64,000 nt of DNA from Brenneria roseae subsp. roseae. Lineage in GTDB: Bacteria; Pseudomonadota; Gammaproteobacteria; Enterobacterales; Enterobacteriaceae. The stretch lies in the NCBI RefSeq assembly GCF_003115845.1, contig NZ_KZ819027.1:57201-121200 (forward strand), in the 5' to 3' direction. Of this stretch, positions 9,642 through 18,917 are shown piece after piece (within the stretch, counting starts at the first letter, position 1; each line of letters starts with the position of its first letter). The position numbers and the translations under genes were made by a program. The notes under the pieces were generated by a model. It saw nothing but the letters and a program-made list of their open reading frames with translations, was not told the DNA's origin and did not search any database.

Positions 9642-10317
9642 CGGTCGGGGATGGCGGCCGGAGTGCCAGTTTGAACGTCTGATAGGTTGGCAGTTCAAGC
9701 GCGCGCCATAAGTACCACGACGCGATAGTGCGGTAGGGTTGGCATGGTTCGCTCAGTTCGCGCAGGACATAGCGAGTCGGCATGTCTTGCAGATTGTAGA
9801 CATAGCGCAATCCCTGCCTGATGCCCAGATCGTCAAGCGGCATAATGTCACGACGTTCCAGCGAGTAAATCAGAAAGATTTCCACCGTCCAGCGCCCAAT
9901 CCCTTTTAATGAACTCAACTGCCTGATAAGGGCTTCATCATCCATGTCGGCGGCCTGTTTTAAGCTGGGCACCAAACCGCTCAGGGCGCCGTGGGAGATG
10001 GCATGCAGCGTTTCTACCTTGCGGGCGGAAAACCCGCACTGTCTCAGGGTTTCCGTTGAGCAGGCAACCATCTGTTCCGCACTGGGAAATTGTCCATCGT
10101 GGATATTGATCAGTTTTGTCACCATCGAATCACCGGCTCGGGTGGTTAACTGCTGATGAGCGACCGCCCGAATCAATGCCTCATAAGGTTCTCTGTGAGG
10201 TGCGGTTTGATGACGACATACTCCCACTTGCGATATCAGGCTGGCCCAGCGTTCGCTAATGGCGCTGAGGTGTGCAATGGCTTTACGATCAAAATCCCGC
10301 TGAGAGTTGGGCGTCAT
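9583..10317 (-). CDS. DNA-3-methyladenine glycosylase II, AlkA-like (HhH-GPD)
   Basis: Base-excision-repair glycosylase that removes alkylated purines. The helix-hairpin-helix LSSLKGIGRWTVEIFLIYSL is followed by the catalytic-Asp loop RDIMPLDDLGIRQG. An upstream helix AVAHQQLTTRAG is typical of the AlkA/MAG1 group. At 244 aa it is shorter than E. coli AlkA (282) and lacks the extra N-terminal domain. The last ~25 residues (PPSPTVSAGGNLPTRPASRR) look unconserved and lie over the 3' end of the PACE gene. I chose ATG 10315-10317; a GTG lies one codon earlier. It is divergent from ada-alkB, so three alkylation-repair genes are adjacent. Confidence 0.88.
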   Translation of the reverse strand: MTPNSQRDFDRKAIAHLSAISERWASLISQVGVCRHQTAPHREPYEALIRAVAHQQLTTRAGDSMVTKLINIHDGQFPSAEQMVACSTETLRQCGFSARKVETLHAISHGALSGLVPSLKQAADMDDEALIRQLSSLKGIGRWTVEIFLIYSLERRDIMPLDDLGIRQGLRYVYNLQDMPTRYVLRELSEPCQPYRTIASWYLWRALELPTYQTFKLALRPPSPTVSAGGNLPTRPASRRDDDE

Positions 10318-10480
10318 CACTGTTTTTCCATGATCGAGAGGATAATTCTTGAGGTTTCAATAGGTAATCTACGCATCTGAGCTTGAAGGATAACGAATGT
10401 AACCTATCGGTCAGAAAACCTGAGCATAGGCGATTATAGGATGATCCGCTACGCTATGGATGATCATGAGCGATGCCTGG

Positions 10481-10493
10481 AATTAAAAAGCAA
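10481..10493 (+). promoter_or_regulatory. Ada box upstream of ada
   Basis: AATTAAAAAGCAA matches the methylated-Ada operator AAT-N6-GCAA exactly. It resembles the E. coli ada promoter site (AATTAAAGCGCAA). It lies 90 bp before the ada start, as expected for autoactivation by methylated Ada. Confidence 0.75.
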
Positions 10494-10582
10494 GAGTTGG
10501 GCGTGTTCACCATTTCTCTTCATCTTATGGTGGAGGACGCCCTTAAAAAGGCTTCCGACAATCATGACGCGCGAGGTGAAAA

Positions 10583-11737
10583 ATGAAACTAACCGATCCA
10601 CGCCAACAGAACGATCAAATTCATCAGGTTGTTCAACCCGATCAGGATGAAGACCTGCGCTGGCTGGCTTTACGCACCCGAAACAAAGCGGCAGATGGCC
10701 ACTTTGTTTATGCCGTCAAAACGACCGGGGTGTATTGTTCTCCCTCCTGCGCTTCGCGTCAGCCAAGGCGTGAAAACGTGGTATTTTTTGATTCGCCTGA
10801 TAAGGCGGAAGCGGCGGGGTTTCGCCCTTGCAAGCGTTGCCGTCAGGGCCGGATATCCAGGGCGGCTCAGCAGGCGGAACAGATTGCCCATGCCTGCCGC
10901 ATCATCGAGCAGGCAGAGAATACGCCAGCGCTGGCGGTGTTGGCAAAGACGGTGGGGTTGAGTACTTTTCATTTTCATCGTCTGTTTAAATCGATAACGG
11001 GCGTAACGCCGAAACAGTATGCCCGTGCCCATCGCCACCAGCAGATTCGCCGACAGTTGACGGAAAATGGTTCGGTTACGGAAACGATATTGGCCGCCGG
11101 TTATGGCGCCAATGGGCGTTTCTACTCGGAAGCCAATGCCTTGCTGGGAATGACGCCGACGACGTTTCAGAACAAAGGACAAGGGATGACGATCTACTTC
11201 GCCGTCGGCGTCTGTTCGGTTGGTGACATTCTGGTCGCTGAAAGCGATCGAGGGGTTTGCGCCATTCTGTTAGGGGATGAACCGCAGCAACTGGTCAATG
11301 AATTGCAGGCTATGTTCGCTCATGCGCAGCTGGTGGGCGGCGATGCGGATTTTGAACAACGCATGGCGCAGGTCGTTGGTTTTGTCGATGATCCGAATAT
11401 TGGGCTCGCATTGCCGCTTGATATCCGGGGGACCGCTTTTCAGCAGCGGGTATGGCAGGCGCTGCGGGATATTCCCGTTGGCGAGACGGCCAGCTATCGG
11501 GAGATTGCGACTCAGATTGGATCGCCGATGGCGGTTCGGGCTGTTGCGGGCGCCTGTGCGGCCAACCGTCTGGCGGTGGCAATCCCTTGCCACCGGGTGG
11601 TTCGTCACGATGGGGCACTGTCGGGATATCGCTGGGGCGTGGAGCGTAAGCGAGCCCTGTTAACACAGGAAACGTTACTCGCGGGCGATAGACCTCCTGC
11701 GACGTTGGCTAAGCGCGATTCGGCGGACAAGGGGTGA
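10583..11737 (+). CDS. ada: Bifunctional Ada: O6-methylguanine-DNA methyltransferase and activator
   Basis: Suicide DNA methyltransferase and transcription activator of the adaptive response. It is 384 aa. The N-terminal zinc domain repairs phosphotriesters; its four cysteines are C52, C56, C83 and C86 (VYCSPSCASR, FRPCKRCRQGR). An AraC-type helix-turn-helix domain follows at about 100-195 (LAKTVGLSTFHFHRLFKSI, VTPKQYARAHR). The C-terminal O6-methylguanine domain has the acceptor C336 in AIPCHRVVR. GAGGTG precedes the ATG. alkB follows with essentially no gap, as in E. coli, and an Ada box lies upstream. The N-terminus is about 14 residues longer than E. coli Ada. Confidence 0.95.
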   Translation: MKLTDPRQQNDQIHQVVQPDQDEDLRWLALRTRNKAADGHFVYAVKTTGVYCSPSCASRQPRRENVVFFDSPDKAEAAGFRPCKRCRQGRISRAAQQAEQIAHACRIIEQAENTPALAVLAKTVGLSTFHFHRLFKSITGVTPKQYARAHRHQQIRRQLTENGSVTETILAAGYGANGRFYSEANALLGMTPTTFQNKGQGMTIYFAVGVCSVGDILVAESDRGVCAILLGDEPQQLVNELQAMFAHAQLVGGDADFEQRMAQVVGFVDDPNIGLALPLDIRGTAFQQRVWQALRDIPVGETASYREIATQIGSPMAVRAVAGACAANRLAVAIPCHRVVRHDGALSGYRWGVERKRALLTQETLLAGDRPPATLAKRDSADKG

Positions 11738-11763
11738 TGGTGGAAAACGAGGAGTCGCATATC

Positions 11764-12420
11764 ATGAATCTTGATTTATTTGCGGATGAAGCCCCGGAAC
11801 GATGGACGGAAACGCTGGCATCGGGCGCGGTTATTCTGCACGGATTTGCTTATCCGGAGGCTGCGGTGTTGATGTCGGCAATCACTGAGGTCATCAAGCG
11901 TGCGCCGTTGCGCCATATGATGACGCCGGGCGGGCATGTCATGTCGGTAGCGATGAGCAACTGTGGCGCGCTGGGCTGGGTGACGGATGAGTCCGGCTAT
12001 CGCTATTCGCCGGTTGATCCTCTTAGCGGGCACTCATGGCCCGCTATGCCGGCTGTTTTTTCCCAATTGGCGAAGCGTGCCGCCAGCGCAGCCGGTTTTG
12101 AGAATTTTGCGCCTGATGCCTGTCTGATTAACCGCTATGATGTCGGGGCGCGGATGTCGCTGCATCAGGATAAGGACGAGCGTGATTTCAGCCAGCCTAT
12201 TGTCTCTCTTTCGCTGGGGCTGGGAGCCCTGTTTTTATTTGGCGGATTGAAGCGCAGCGATCGGGCTCAGCGCTGTTCGCTGTTGCATAGTGATGTAGTC
12301 GTGTGGGGTGGCGAGTCGCGGCTTCGTTACCACGGGATATTGCCGCTGAAAAGCGGCGCGGTGCCCGACAGCGTACCGGGAGAATATCGTTTTAATCTGA
12401 CGTTTCGTAAAGCCGGGTGA
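11764..12420 (+). CDS. alkB: DNA oxidative demethylase AlkB
   Basis: Fe(II)/2-oxoglutarate-dependent dioxygenase that reverses 1-methyladenine and 3-methylcytosine damage. The product is 218 aa (E. coli 216). It shows the HxD iron motif in SLHQDKDE, LINRYDVGARMS, FGGLKRSD, VVVWGGESRLRYHGI and the 2-oxoglutarate-binding RFNLTFR near the end. I chose ATG 11764 (MNLDLFADE, like E. coli MLDLFAD) with GGAG eleven bases upstream. An in-frame GTG at 11734 overlaps the ada stop and would add ten residues. It is the last gene of the ada operon. Confidence 0.95.
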   Translation: MNLDLFADEAPERWTETLASGAVILHGFAYPEAAVLMSAITEVIKRAPLRHMMTPGGHVMSVAMSNCGALGWVTDESGYRYSPVDPLSGHSWPAMPAVFSQLAKRAASAAGFENFAPDACLINRYDVGARMSLHQDKDERDFSQPIVSLSLGLGALFLFGGLKRSDRAQRCSLLHSDVVVWGGESRLRYHGILPLKSGAVPDSVPGEYRFNLTFRKAG

Positions 12421-12429
12421 TACTTTCTC

Positions 12430-13806
12430 TTATCGCCCGTGAATAAAATGATGACCATCGTCGTCATTGAGTGATTTAAATATCAGGCAGCAAATCGGCA
12501 ACCCAATTCCCAATAATAAAAACAACAGGCTGAAACTATTTAATTTAAAGATGACTTCAAATTGAGAGAGAAACCGTAATATAGGGAACGTCAGGGCCAT
12601 ACTGACCATAACGGAAATAAGCTGTGTGATGGTCAACATATTATTACCGCTGTTATACGTGGCGTGGTTCAGATTACTGAAGGCCAGCGTACTTTCCGCC
12701 GAATGCAGGGTTGAAATCAATACGCCCAGAATGGCCGCAATAACGCCGATCTGCATCATCGATTTCTCCTGCACGGCAAAACTCAAAGCAAGGATGCATA
12801 TCGATGTAAACCCGGTCGTCAACATCAGCAGCCGTCTATAGCCGGTACGTTTTATCATGGGCTCGAACAGCACTTTTGACAGTAGCGCCCCGGTGGAGAA
12901 CAGCAGCAGAATGATACTGGTTTCAACCGGCTTGCACGCCAGGGTCGTTTGCAGCATTAATGAGAGCACGACGGGGGTGGACGACAGTAAAATCCGGGTT
13001 AACATGCCGCCAATCATCCCAATGGAGAACGTTTTTATTTCAAACAGCGACGCAGGGAATAATGACTCCTTCTTTGTCATATCCTGTTTGAAATAAAGAA
13101 ACGCCAGACCGATACCAGACAGGCTTAACAATAGAGCGACAGGCATTGGGATAATGTTTTTCGGTATGGCGGTCAGGATAAACGCGGCTAAAAATAACGT
13201 GATCACCAGCAATATCAGGCCATAAGGGTCGGTGCGCCGTTCTGTTTCCCTGTTTTCGTTTGGAATATATTTCCTCGCCAGAAAAAGACAAAACAACGAC
13301 AGCGGAATATTGGCAATAAAAATCGCCCGCCATGAAAAAAGATTAACGATCAAACTGCCTAATACCGGTCCAATCATCGTTCCCAATAAACCCAGCAGGG
13401 TAATCCGATTGAGGAAGATCAGCTTCATGGTCTGCGGCGTCGTTTTTAATATCACGGTTCTGATGATGGGCAACATCAATGCGCCGCCGATCCCCTGAAT
13501 AAAACGAAAGGCGCTTAAGCTGATGACAGAATTCGCGGTGATGCATAACAGTGAACCCAGTGAAAAGATGCCTATCGCCAGCAAATAGGTTTTTCTTTCC
13601 CCCAGACGTTCCGCCAGCCAGCCATTGACTGGCGTAAACGCCACGACGGTAATGACATAGGAAATCACGATCATTTCCATATGCAGCACCGGTTGATGCA
13701 GTGAATCCGCGATGGCCGGAATAGCGATATACAGCATGGTGGTATCCAGGGATTGCATAAAAAAAGTGATAGATGCAATCCAGAATAAGACCCATGACGT
13801 ATTCAT
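12430..13806 (-). CDS. MFS multidrug-type transporter, DHA2 (MdtD/EmrB-like)
   Basis: A 458-aa inner-membrane carrier with about fourteen hydrophobic segments. Motifs typical of drug:H+ antiporters of the DHA2 group are visible: LDTTMLYIAIPAIADSL near the N-terminus, NGWLAERLGERKTYLL (motif A) and FRFIQGIGGALMLPIIRTVI (motif B/C region). The substrate is unknown. It begins three bases after the nrfD stop codon, so it is very likely co-transcribed with nrfC and nrfD. That pairing is unusual, and a role linked to the redox proteins cannot be told from sequence. Confidence 0.85.
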   Translation of the reverse strand: MNTSWVLFWIASITFFMQSLDTTMLYIAIPAIADSLHQPVLHMEMIVISYVITVVAFTPVNGWLAERLGERKTYLLAIGIFSLGSLLCITANSVISLSAFRFIQGIGGALMLPIIRTVILKTTPQTMKLIFLNRITLLGLLGTMIGPVLGSLIVNLFSWRAIFIANIPLSLFCLFLARKYIPNENRETERRTDPYGLILLVITLFLAAFILTAIPKNIIPMPVALLLSLSGIGLAFLYFKQDMTKKESLFPASLFEIKTFSIGMIGGMLTRILLSSTPVVLSLMLQTTLACKPVETSIILLLFSTGALLSKVLFEPMIKRTGYRRLLMLTTGFTSICILALSFAVQEKSMMQIGVIAAILGVLISTLHSAESTLAFSNLNHATYNSGNNMLTITQLISVMVSMALTFPILRFLSQFEVIFKLNSFSLLFLLLGIGLPICCLIFKSLNDDDGHHFIHGR

Positions 13807-13809
13807 TGA

Positions 13810-14772
13810 CTAGGCCACCGTCATTTGTCCGGCGTAGAGCACGAACAGGCGTAACAGGAACACGCCGAGCAAGCTTAGCGTCGCCATGGCAACCAGGTGT
13901 CCTTTACCAGGATGCGCATGCGGGTTACGCATAAAACCGGCGATCAGCGGTACGGCAATGCCGGCACCGATAATACCGATCCAGAATACGCCGCCCCAGA
14001 AGCCGCTGAGCGCCGTGTGTGCGGCAACGGTTTTCTGTCCCCCCCCCAGTAACAAGCCGATAAAGAAGGCAAACAGCAGGAACAGTTCCGCATAGACCAC
14101 CGGGTTTTCTATTCGGTGAATAAAGTGCAAGGTTGCCGTATTACCGGAGGACTGGCGGCTCATAGCGCTGGCAAGCATCATCACGGCAATGCCGGACGTT
14201 GTTCCTGAGGCCAAAAACAGCACGGGGAGCACCGGGTTATTGAGCAGCGGGAAAGATTTCAGCGCGGAGAGCAGGAAACCGGTATAGCAGCCGAGCAGAA
14301 TAGCCAGCACCAGCAGCACGTTTTCAATCAAAGCGGATTTTTTGGCGATGATGGCGGTGATGCTTTGCGCCAGCGACGTCAACGCCGGGCGGTGCAATCG
14401 GGTTTCAATCAGGCTGAGTAGCCCTTCCTTATAGAGATTAATTATCCATAGCAGGATGACCACAAAGTACACCTGAAATAGCATGACCCCGAGGGACATG
14501 ATGGAGGTCGGATTATAGAACACCATCAGATACCAGAACGTCATTGGCCGCGTCAGGTGAAAAATCAGAATGACCAGACCCAGAATAACGGCCAACGGGG
14601 CGACGATGGCCGTGGATTTAATCACAATATTGCTGCCGCTGTATTCCGCAGGAACGTAATACCTGATCAGAATCGATAGCGATACCATCCCTGCCGAAAT
14701 ACCGACGAGTAGTAGATAAATGGCGATGGGCCAATCCCAGACGAGGGAGTCAAACTGGAAGGCGTTATGCAT
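13810..14772 (-). CDS. nrfD: NrfD-type quinol-oxidising membrane subunit
   Basis: Polytopic membrane protein that takes electrons from menaquinol and passes them to NrfC, normally for periplasmic nitrite reduction by NrfAB. It is 320 aa and reads like E. coli NrfD throughout: FDSLVWDWPIAIYLLLVGIS near the start, LGLVILIFHLTRPMTFWYLM, LGCYTGFLLSALKSFPLLNN, and the C-terminus RLFVLYAGQMTVA. The start at ATG 14770-14772 overlaps the nrfC stop by eight bases, indicating translational coupling. No nrfA, nrfB or nrfEFG is present nearby. Confidence 0.9.
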   Translation of the reverse strand: MHNAFQFDSLVWDWPIAIYLLLVGISAGMVSLSILIRYYVPAEYSGSNIVIKSTAIVAPLAVILGLVILIFHLTRPMTFWYLMVFYNPTSIMSLGVMLFQVYFVVILLWIINLYKEGLLSLIETRLHRPALTSLAQSITAIIAKKSALIENVLLVLAILLGCYTGFLLSALKSFPLLNNPVLPVLFLASGTTSGIAVMMLASAMSRQSSGNTATLHFIHRIENPVVYAELFLLFAFFIGLLLGGGQKTVAAHTALSGFWGGVFWIGIIGAGIAVPLIAGFMRNPHAHPGKGHLVAMATLSLLGVFLLRLFVLYAGQMTVA

Positions 14773-15469
14773 TGTCGATTTCTCCCCGTCTACCCGGAAT
14801 ACGATAAAGTTGCGGTTCGGTGCCAAGGTAGACCTTTGACCGATAGGTTGAATTGCTCTTGATCATTTTTGAAATATCGCTGTCGGGATCGTTCAGATCG
14901 CCAAACACCAGCGCTTTGGTCGGGCATATTTCCACGCAGGCCGGCTGTTTCCCGGCGGCCAGATTGGTTTCCCGGCAAAAATTGCATTTATCCGCCGTCT
15001 TGCTGACCGGGTTGATAAAGCGCACATGATAAGGACAGGCGGCAATGCAATAACGGCAGCCGACGCAGCGTTTATCGTTAACATCGACAATGCCGGTTAA
15101 TGCATCCTTGAAGGACGCTCCGGTCGGACATACCGAGACGCACGGCGGATTTTCACAGTGCTGACAGGATTTACGGAAATACTGTTTGAAGGAGCGCGTG
15201 GTTTCCGTCGCCGGTATATCGACAGTTTTCAGTATCTCCAGTCGGGTAACGCCATCGGGCACGCTGTTGGTGGTTTTACAGGCGCCGATGCAGGCGTTAC
15301 AGCCGATACAGCGCTGTTCGTTGTGTAACAGACCATATTTGACCGCGGTTGATTTGGCGGTGTTCGCGGGTTCGTCCTGCGTCTGCGCTCGCGCGAGGCT
15401 GGTGTTCCCGGTGACGACAATCGCGCTTCCTATATAAGCAATGAAACGACGGCGAGAAAATTCTTCCAT
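14765..15469 (-). CDS. nrfC: NrfC-type periplasmic 4Fe-4S ferredoxin with Tat signal
   Basis: Exported iron-sulfur electron carrier (234 aa) with four 4Fe-4S clusters. The N-terminus MEEFSRRRFIAYIGSA is a twin-arginine signal. Cysteine clusters are CIGCNACIGACK, CQHCENPPCVSVCPTGA, CVGCRYCIAACPYHVRFI and CNFCRE...CVEICPTKAL, closely matching E. coli NrfC. I chose ATG 15467-15469; the longer frame to 15514 adds 15 residues before the Tat motif. It normally feeds electrons to NrfB/NrfA, neither of which is encoded here. About 1 kb upstream contains no gene. Confidence 0.9.
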   Translation of the reverse strand: MEEFSRRRFIAYIGSAIVVTGNTSLARAQTQDEPANTAKSTAVKYGLLHNEQRCIGCNACIGACKTTNSVPDGVTRLEILKTVDIPATETTRSFKQYFRKSCQHCENPPCVSVCPTGASFKDALTGIVDVNDKRCVGCRYCIAACPYHVRFINPVSKTADKCNFCRETNLAAGKQPACVEICPTKALVFGDLNDPDSDISKMIKSNSTYRSKVYLGTEPQLYRIPGRRGEIDNA

Positions 15470-16464
15470 AACATAAACCTTCACATTGAAGCGGTAGCCG
15501 CGCTGAGACAGCACCGAGAATAAGACGTCATTTATTCCCGAACGGCTTTCTAACCGCAGGGCGTCTGGCGTCCTGCGTCTTGAAATCCGGTCGGGGATAT
15601 TGACTGAAAATATTGCATTTCAGACAACATATTTACTCGTAAACCATACTTTTATTATGCATTTTATTTGACCATAGGGGCCGGAATGTAGTTGTGCTCT
15701 TAGTCACATTTATTTATTCATACCGCTATATAAATTACCTATCGGATTATTATAAATGCCTGTTATCTGAGCGAGTCGGGTAATTCTTCATTTTTATCGC
15801 ACGTGAATATTTTATGCATAACCAATATTTATTTTTGCATAAAGGTTTTGGTAATGAGAGTTGTTTTTATTTGGCCGTTAGCGCATTTTTATATTAGTTG
15901 ATTTATGTCATATTATAATGGATTTATTGAATTGATTTTTTATAACTATTTGATTTTTATTTATTTTATCAGGGTTATGTAAAACGTTTTAGCTCTCAGG
16001 GGAAAGAGTAAGCCGTTGACAAAGCGTTGTTCCGTATTACGAACGCCAAACGTGTCATTTGCAATAAGGCGGGGAAAGATCGGACGATTTATTGCTGGTG
16101 GACGTTATTCCGATTTTCAATTACTTGAACTATTACAACATTTTTAATCTATTTCATAATCGTTTCATGAATATTGAAACCACCTTTATTGGCAGGGTAA
16201 GTATTGGCTTACCAGAGGAAATAGGTAATACCAGGATTCATATTTCTTTTTCGGTGCCTTCATTATCGTATTCCCGTTTTGATGGGGGATGCCGAATGTA
16301 TTGATTAACGCCGCTCATCCGTAGCCATTCGCGCACCGCCTTCCCGCCTCCTGAACATTTTTTCAGCATAAATGTGAAGTGATTCAAATTATAATACTAG
16401 ATATACTTGTATGGTAGTTGCCATTGAAGATATGAACAGTCATGAGTAGAGAAGGATAAGTAAA
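15470..16464. other. Gene-free AT-rich region between nrfC and rspA
   Basis: About 1 kb of mostly AT-rich DNA separating two divergent units. nrfA and nrfB would be expected here if the nrf operon were complete, but I found no heme-binding CxxCH-rich reading frame. The 70-codon frame near 16092-16304 has no Shine-Dalgarno sequence and no recognisable product. The right end holds the rspA promoter region, including a palindromic site at 16394-16412. Confidence 0.6.
16394..16412. promoter_or_regulatory. Candidate RspR (GntR) operator upstream of rspA
   Basis: An interrupted 19-bp palindrome, ATACtAGatataCTtGTAT, lies 52 bp before the rspA start. A GTAT/ATAC palindrome of this size fits operators of FadR/VanR-type GntR regulators, and the GntR gene rspR belongs to this cluster. 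The assignment is inferred; the GC-poor context makes chance similarity possible. Confidence 0.45.
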
Positions 16465-17679
16465 GTGAAAATTGTCAGCGCTGAAGTGTTTGTTACTTGC
16501 CCGGGGCGTAACTTTGTTACCCTGAAAATTACGACAGACAGCGGTGTGACCGGTATTGGTGATGCGACGCTGAATGGTCGTGAACTATCGGTCGCTTCTT
16601 ACCTCAAGGATCATATATGCCCGCAGTTGATTGGGCGTGATGCGCATCAGATTGAAGACATCTGGCAGTATTTCTATAAGGGCGCCTACTGGCGTCGCGG
16701 CCCCGTTACGATGTCGGCCATTTCCGCGGTGGATATGGCGCTGTGGGATATTAAAGGCAAAGTGGCCAATATGCCGCTTTATCAGCTCCTGGGCGGCGCA
16801 TCGCGTACTGGCGTGATGGTGTATTGCCACACAACCGGGCATACCATTGATGAAGTGCTGGATGATTATGCCAAACACCGCGATATGGGATTTAAGGCTA
16901 TTCGCGTGCAATGCGGCGTCCCCGGCATGAAAACGACTTACGGTATGGCAAAAGGGAAGGGGCTGGCCTATGAGCCGGCAACCAAAGGAAACTGGCCGGA
17001 AGAGCAACTGTGGTCGACAGAAAAATACCTCGATTTCACCCCAAAACTGTTTGAAGCGGTACGTGACAAATTCGGTTTCTCGGAGCACTTGCTGCATGAC
17101 ATGCACCACCGGCTGACGCCGATAGAAGCCGCCCGTTTCGGCAAGAGTATTGAAGATTACCGCCTGTTCTGGATGGAAGATCCCACCCCGGCTGAAAATC
17201 AGGCGTGTTTCCGTTTAATCCGCCAGCACACCGTTACCCCGATTGCGGTTGGTGAAGTATTCAATAGTATCTGGGATTGTAAGCAGCTGATTGAAGAGCA
17301 GTTAATCGACTACATCCGTACCACGATCACCCACACCGGCGGGATTACCGGGATGCGCCGGATTGCTGATTTCGCATCCCTGTATCAGGTTCGCACCGGT
17401 TCTCATGGCCCCTCGGATTTGTCACCGATCTGTATGGCGGCGGCACTGCATTTCGATCTCTGGGTGCCTAATTTCGGCGTACAGGAATATATGGGGTATT
17501 CGGAACAAATGCTGGAAGTGTTCCCGCATAGCTGGGTCTTTGACGATGGCTACATGCACCCTGGCGACAAGCCTGGGCTGGGTATCGAGTTTGATGAAAA
17601 GCTGGCAGCCAAATATCCCTATGAGCCTGCCTACCTGCCGGTGGCTCGCCTGGAAGATGGCACGCTGTGGAATTGGTAA
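16465..17679 (+). CDS. rspA: Mannonate dehydratase-family protein RspA
   Basis: Enolase-superfamily acid-sugar dehydratase (404 aa), the same family as D-mannonate dehydratase ManD and E. coli RspA. The metal-binding carboxylates lie in the usual three strands ([29 protein letters not shown]). The capping-domain loop [14 protein letters not shown] and the C-terminal EDGTLWNW are characteristic of RspA/ManD. In E. coli RspA was named for starvation sensing, while biochemically the family dehydrates D-mannonate with low or moderate activity. The start is GTG 16465, with GAAGGA eight bases upstream. First gene of rspA-rspB-ydfJ-ydfI. Confidence 0.92.
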   Translation: MKIVSAEVFVTCPGRNFVTLKITTDSGVTGIGDATLNGRELSVASYLKDHICPQLIGRDAHQIEDIWQYFYKGAYWRRGPVTMSAISAVDMALWDIKGKVANMPLYQLLGGASRTGVMVYCHTTGHTIDEVLDDYAKHRDMGFKAIRVQCGVPGMKTTYGMAKGKGLAYEPATKGNWPEEQLWSTEKYLDFTPKLFEAVRDKFGFSEHLLHDMHHRLTPIEAARFGKSIEDYRLFWMEDPTPAENQACFRLIRQHTVTPIAVGEVFNSIWDCKQLIEEQLIDYIRTTITHTGGITGMRRIADFASLYQVRTGSHGPSDLSPICMAAALHFDLWVPNFGVQEYMGYSEQMLEVFPHSWVFDDGYMHPGDKPGLGIEFDEKLAAKYPYEPAYLPVARLEDGTLWNW

Positions 17680-17694
17680 TAAGAGGTTAATTAC

Positions 17695-18714
17695 ATGAAA
17701 AGTATTGTGATACAGCAGCCGAATACACTGGTGATCGAAGAGCGCAGCCTGTCCCAGCCCAGCGCAGGAGAAGTGCGGGTTAAGGTAAAATTGGCGGGTA
17801 TTTGCGGCTCGGACAGCCATATTTACCGGGGACATAATCCTTTTGCCAAATATCCGCGGGTGATTGGACATGAATTCTTTGGCGTCATCGACGCAGTAGG
17901 CGATGGCGTCGATCCGGCGCGCCTTGGCGAACGGGTATCGGTCGATCCCGTGGTGAGCTGCGGCCATTGCTATCCTTGTTCCATCGGCAAACCGAATGTC
18001 TGTACATCACTGGTGGTGCTGGGTGTACACCGTGATGGCGGGTTCAGTGAATATTCCGTCGTACCGTCGAAAAATGCATACCACATTCCGGATGATATCC
18101 CGGATGAATTCGCGGTAATGGTGGAGCCGTTTACCATTTCCGCCAATGTGACCGCGCAGGTAAAACCGACGGAACAGGACGTTGTGCTGATTTATGGTGC
18201 GGGACCAATGGGGCTGACATCCGTTCAGGTTCTGAAGGGGGTGTACAAGGTTAAAGAGATCATTGTCGTTGATCGTATCCCCGAACGGTTGGAAATGGCG
18301 CAGCGTAATGGAGCGGACAGAGTCATTAATAATACGTCGCTGTCATTGAAAGAAGAACTGGACGCGCTGAATATCAAGCCCACGTTGATTATTGACGCTG
18401 CTTGCCATCCGTCCATTTTGCAAGAAGCGATTACGATTGCTTCGCCTGCGGCACGCATCGCCATTATGGGTTTTTCCAGCGAGCCTTGTCAGGTAAGCCA
18501 GCAGGGAATAACCAGCAAGGAACTGTCTATATTCTCGTCCAGACTGAATGCCAATAAATTCCCAATAGTGATTGACTGGTTGAAAAATAAAAGTATTGAT
18601 CCGTCAAAATTAATTACACATCAATTTGAATATCAGCAGGTAATTCAAGCTATTGAGGTTTTTGAGAAAGATCAGAAAAACTGTTGCAAAGTGTTACTGA
18701 CATTTAACGACTGA
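17695..18714 (+). CDS. rspB: Zinc-dependent alcohol/polyol dehydrogenase RspB
   Basis: Medium-chain zinc dehydrogenase (339 aa) partnered with RspA, probably oxidising a sugar acid or polyol with NAD(P). Catalytic zinc ligands are in AGICGSDSHIYRGHNPF (C38) and IGHEFFGVIDAVG; the structural-zinc four-cysteine block is CGHCYPCSIGKPNVC. The Rossmann motif is YGAGPMGL. Long stretches are identical to E. coli RspB, for example RLNANKFPIVIDWL. It begins 15 bases after rspA. The physiological substrate is not established even in E. coli. Confidence 0.92.
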   Translation: MKSIVIQQPNTLVIEERSLSQPSAGEVRVKVKLAGICGSDSHIYRGHNPFAKYPRVIGHEFFGVIDAVGDGVDPARLGERVSVDPVVSCGHCYPCSIGKPNVCTSLVVLGVHRDGGFSEYSVVPSKNAYHIPDDIPDEFAVMVEPFTISANVTAQVKPTEQDVVLIYGAGPMGLTSVQVLKGVYKVKEIIVVDRIPERLEMAQRNGADRVINNTSLSLKEELDALNIKPTLIIDAACHPSILQEAITIASPAARIAIMGFSSEPCQVSQQGITSKELSIFSSRLNANKFPIVIDWLKNKSIDPSKLITHQFEYQQVIQAIEVFEKDQKNCCKVLLTFND

Positions 18715-18813
18715 TAACGTTAATAATATTGGGGTTATTTTCAAGAGGTAAGCCAATATAAATTATATTCACATGTAACGATTTATTTAATAGCAGTTAT
18801 TTCTTTTTGTACT

Positions 18814-18844
18814 GATCCAGATCTTATTTTATGAGACCTGGATC
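18814..18844. repeat. Inverted repeat in the rspB-ydfJ gap
   Basis: GATCCAGATCT and AGACCTGGATC (10 of 11 bases paired) flank a nine-base AT-rich loop about 100 bp after rspB. No T tract follows. It may be an internal processing or attenuating hairpin between operon segments. Confidence 0.4.
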
Positions 18845-18917
18845 GCATTATGACACCATTATAAGCAGTGATTTTATTGCTGTGCTCTACCCATAACTAA
18901 AACCGTCGAGAGTATAT

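Noticed and set aside
16092..16304. 70-codon frame in the nrfC-rspA gap
   Set aside because: No Shine-Dalgarno sequence, AT-rich, no family resemblance; probably chance.
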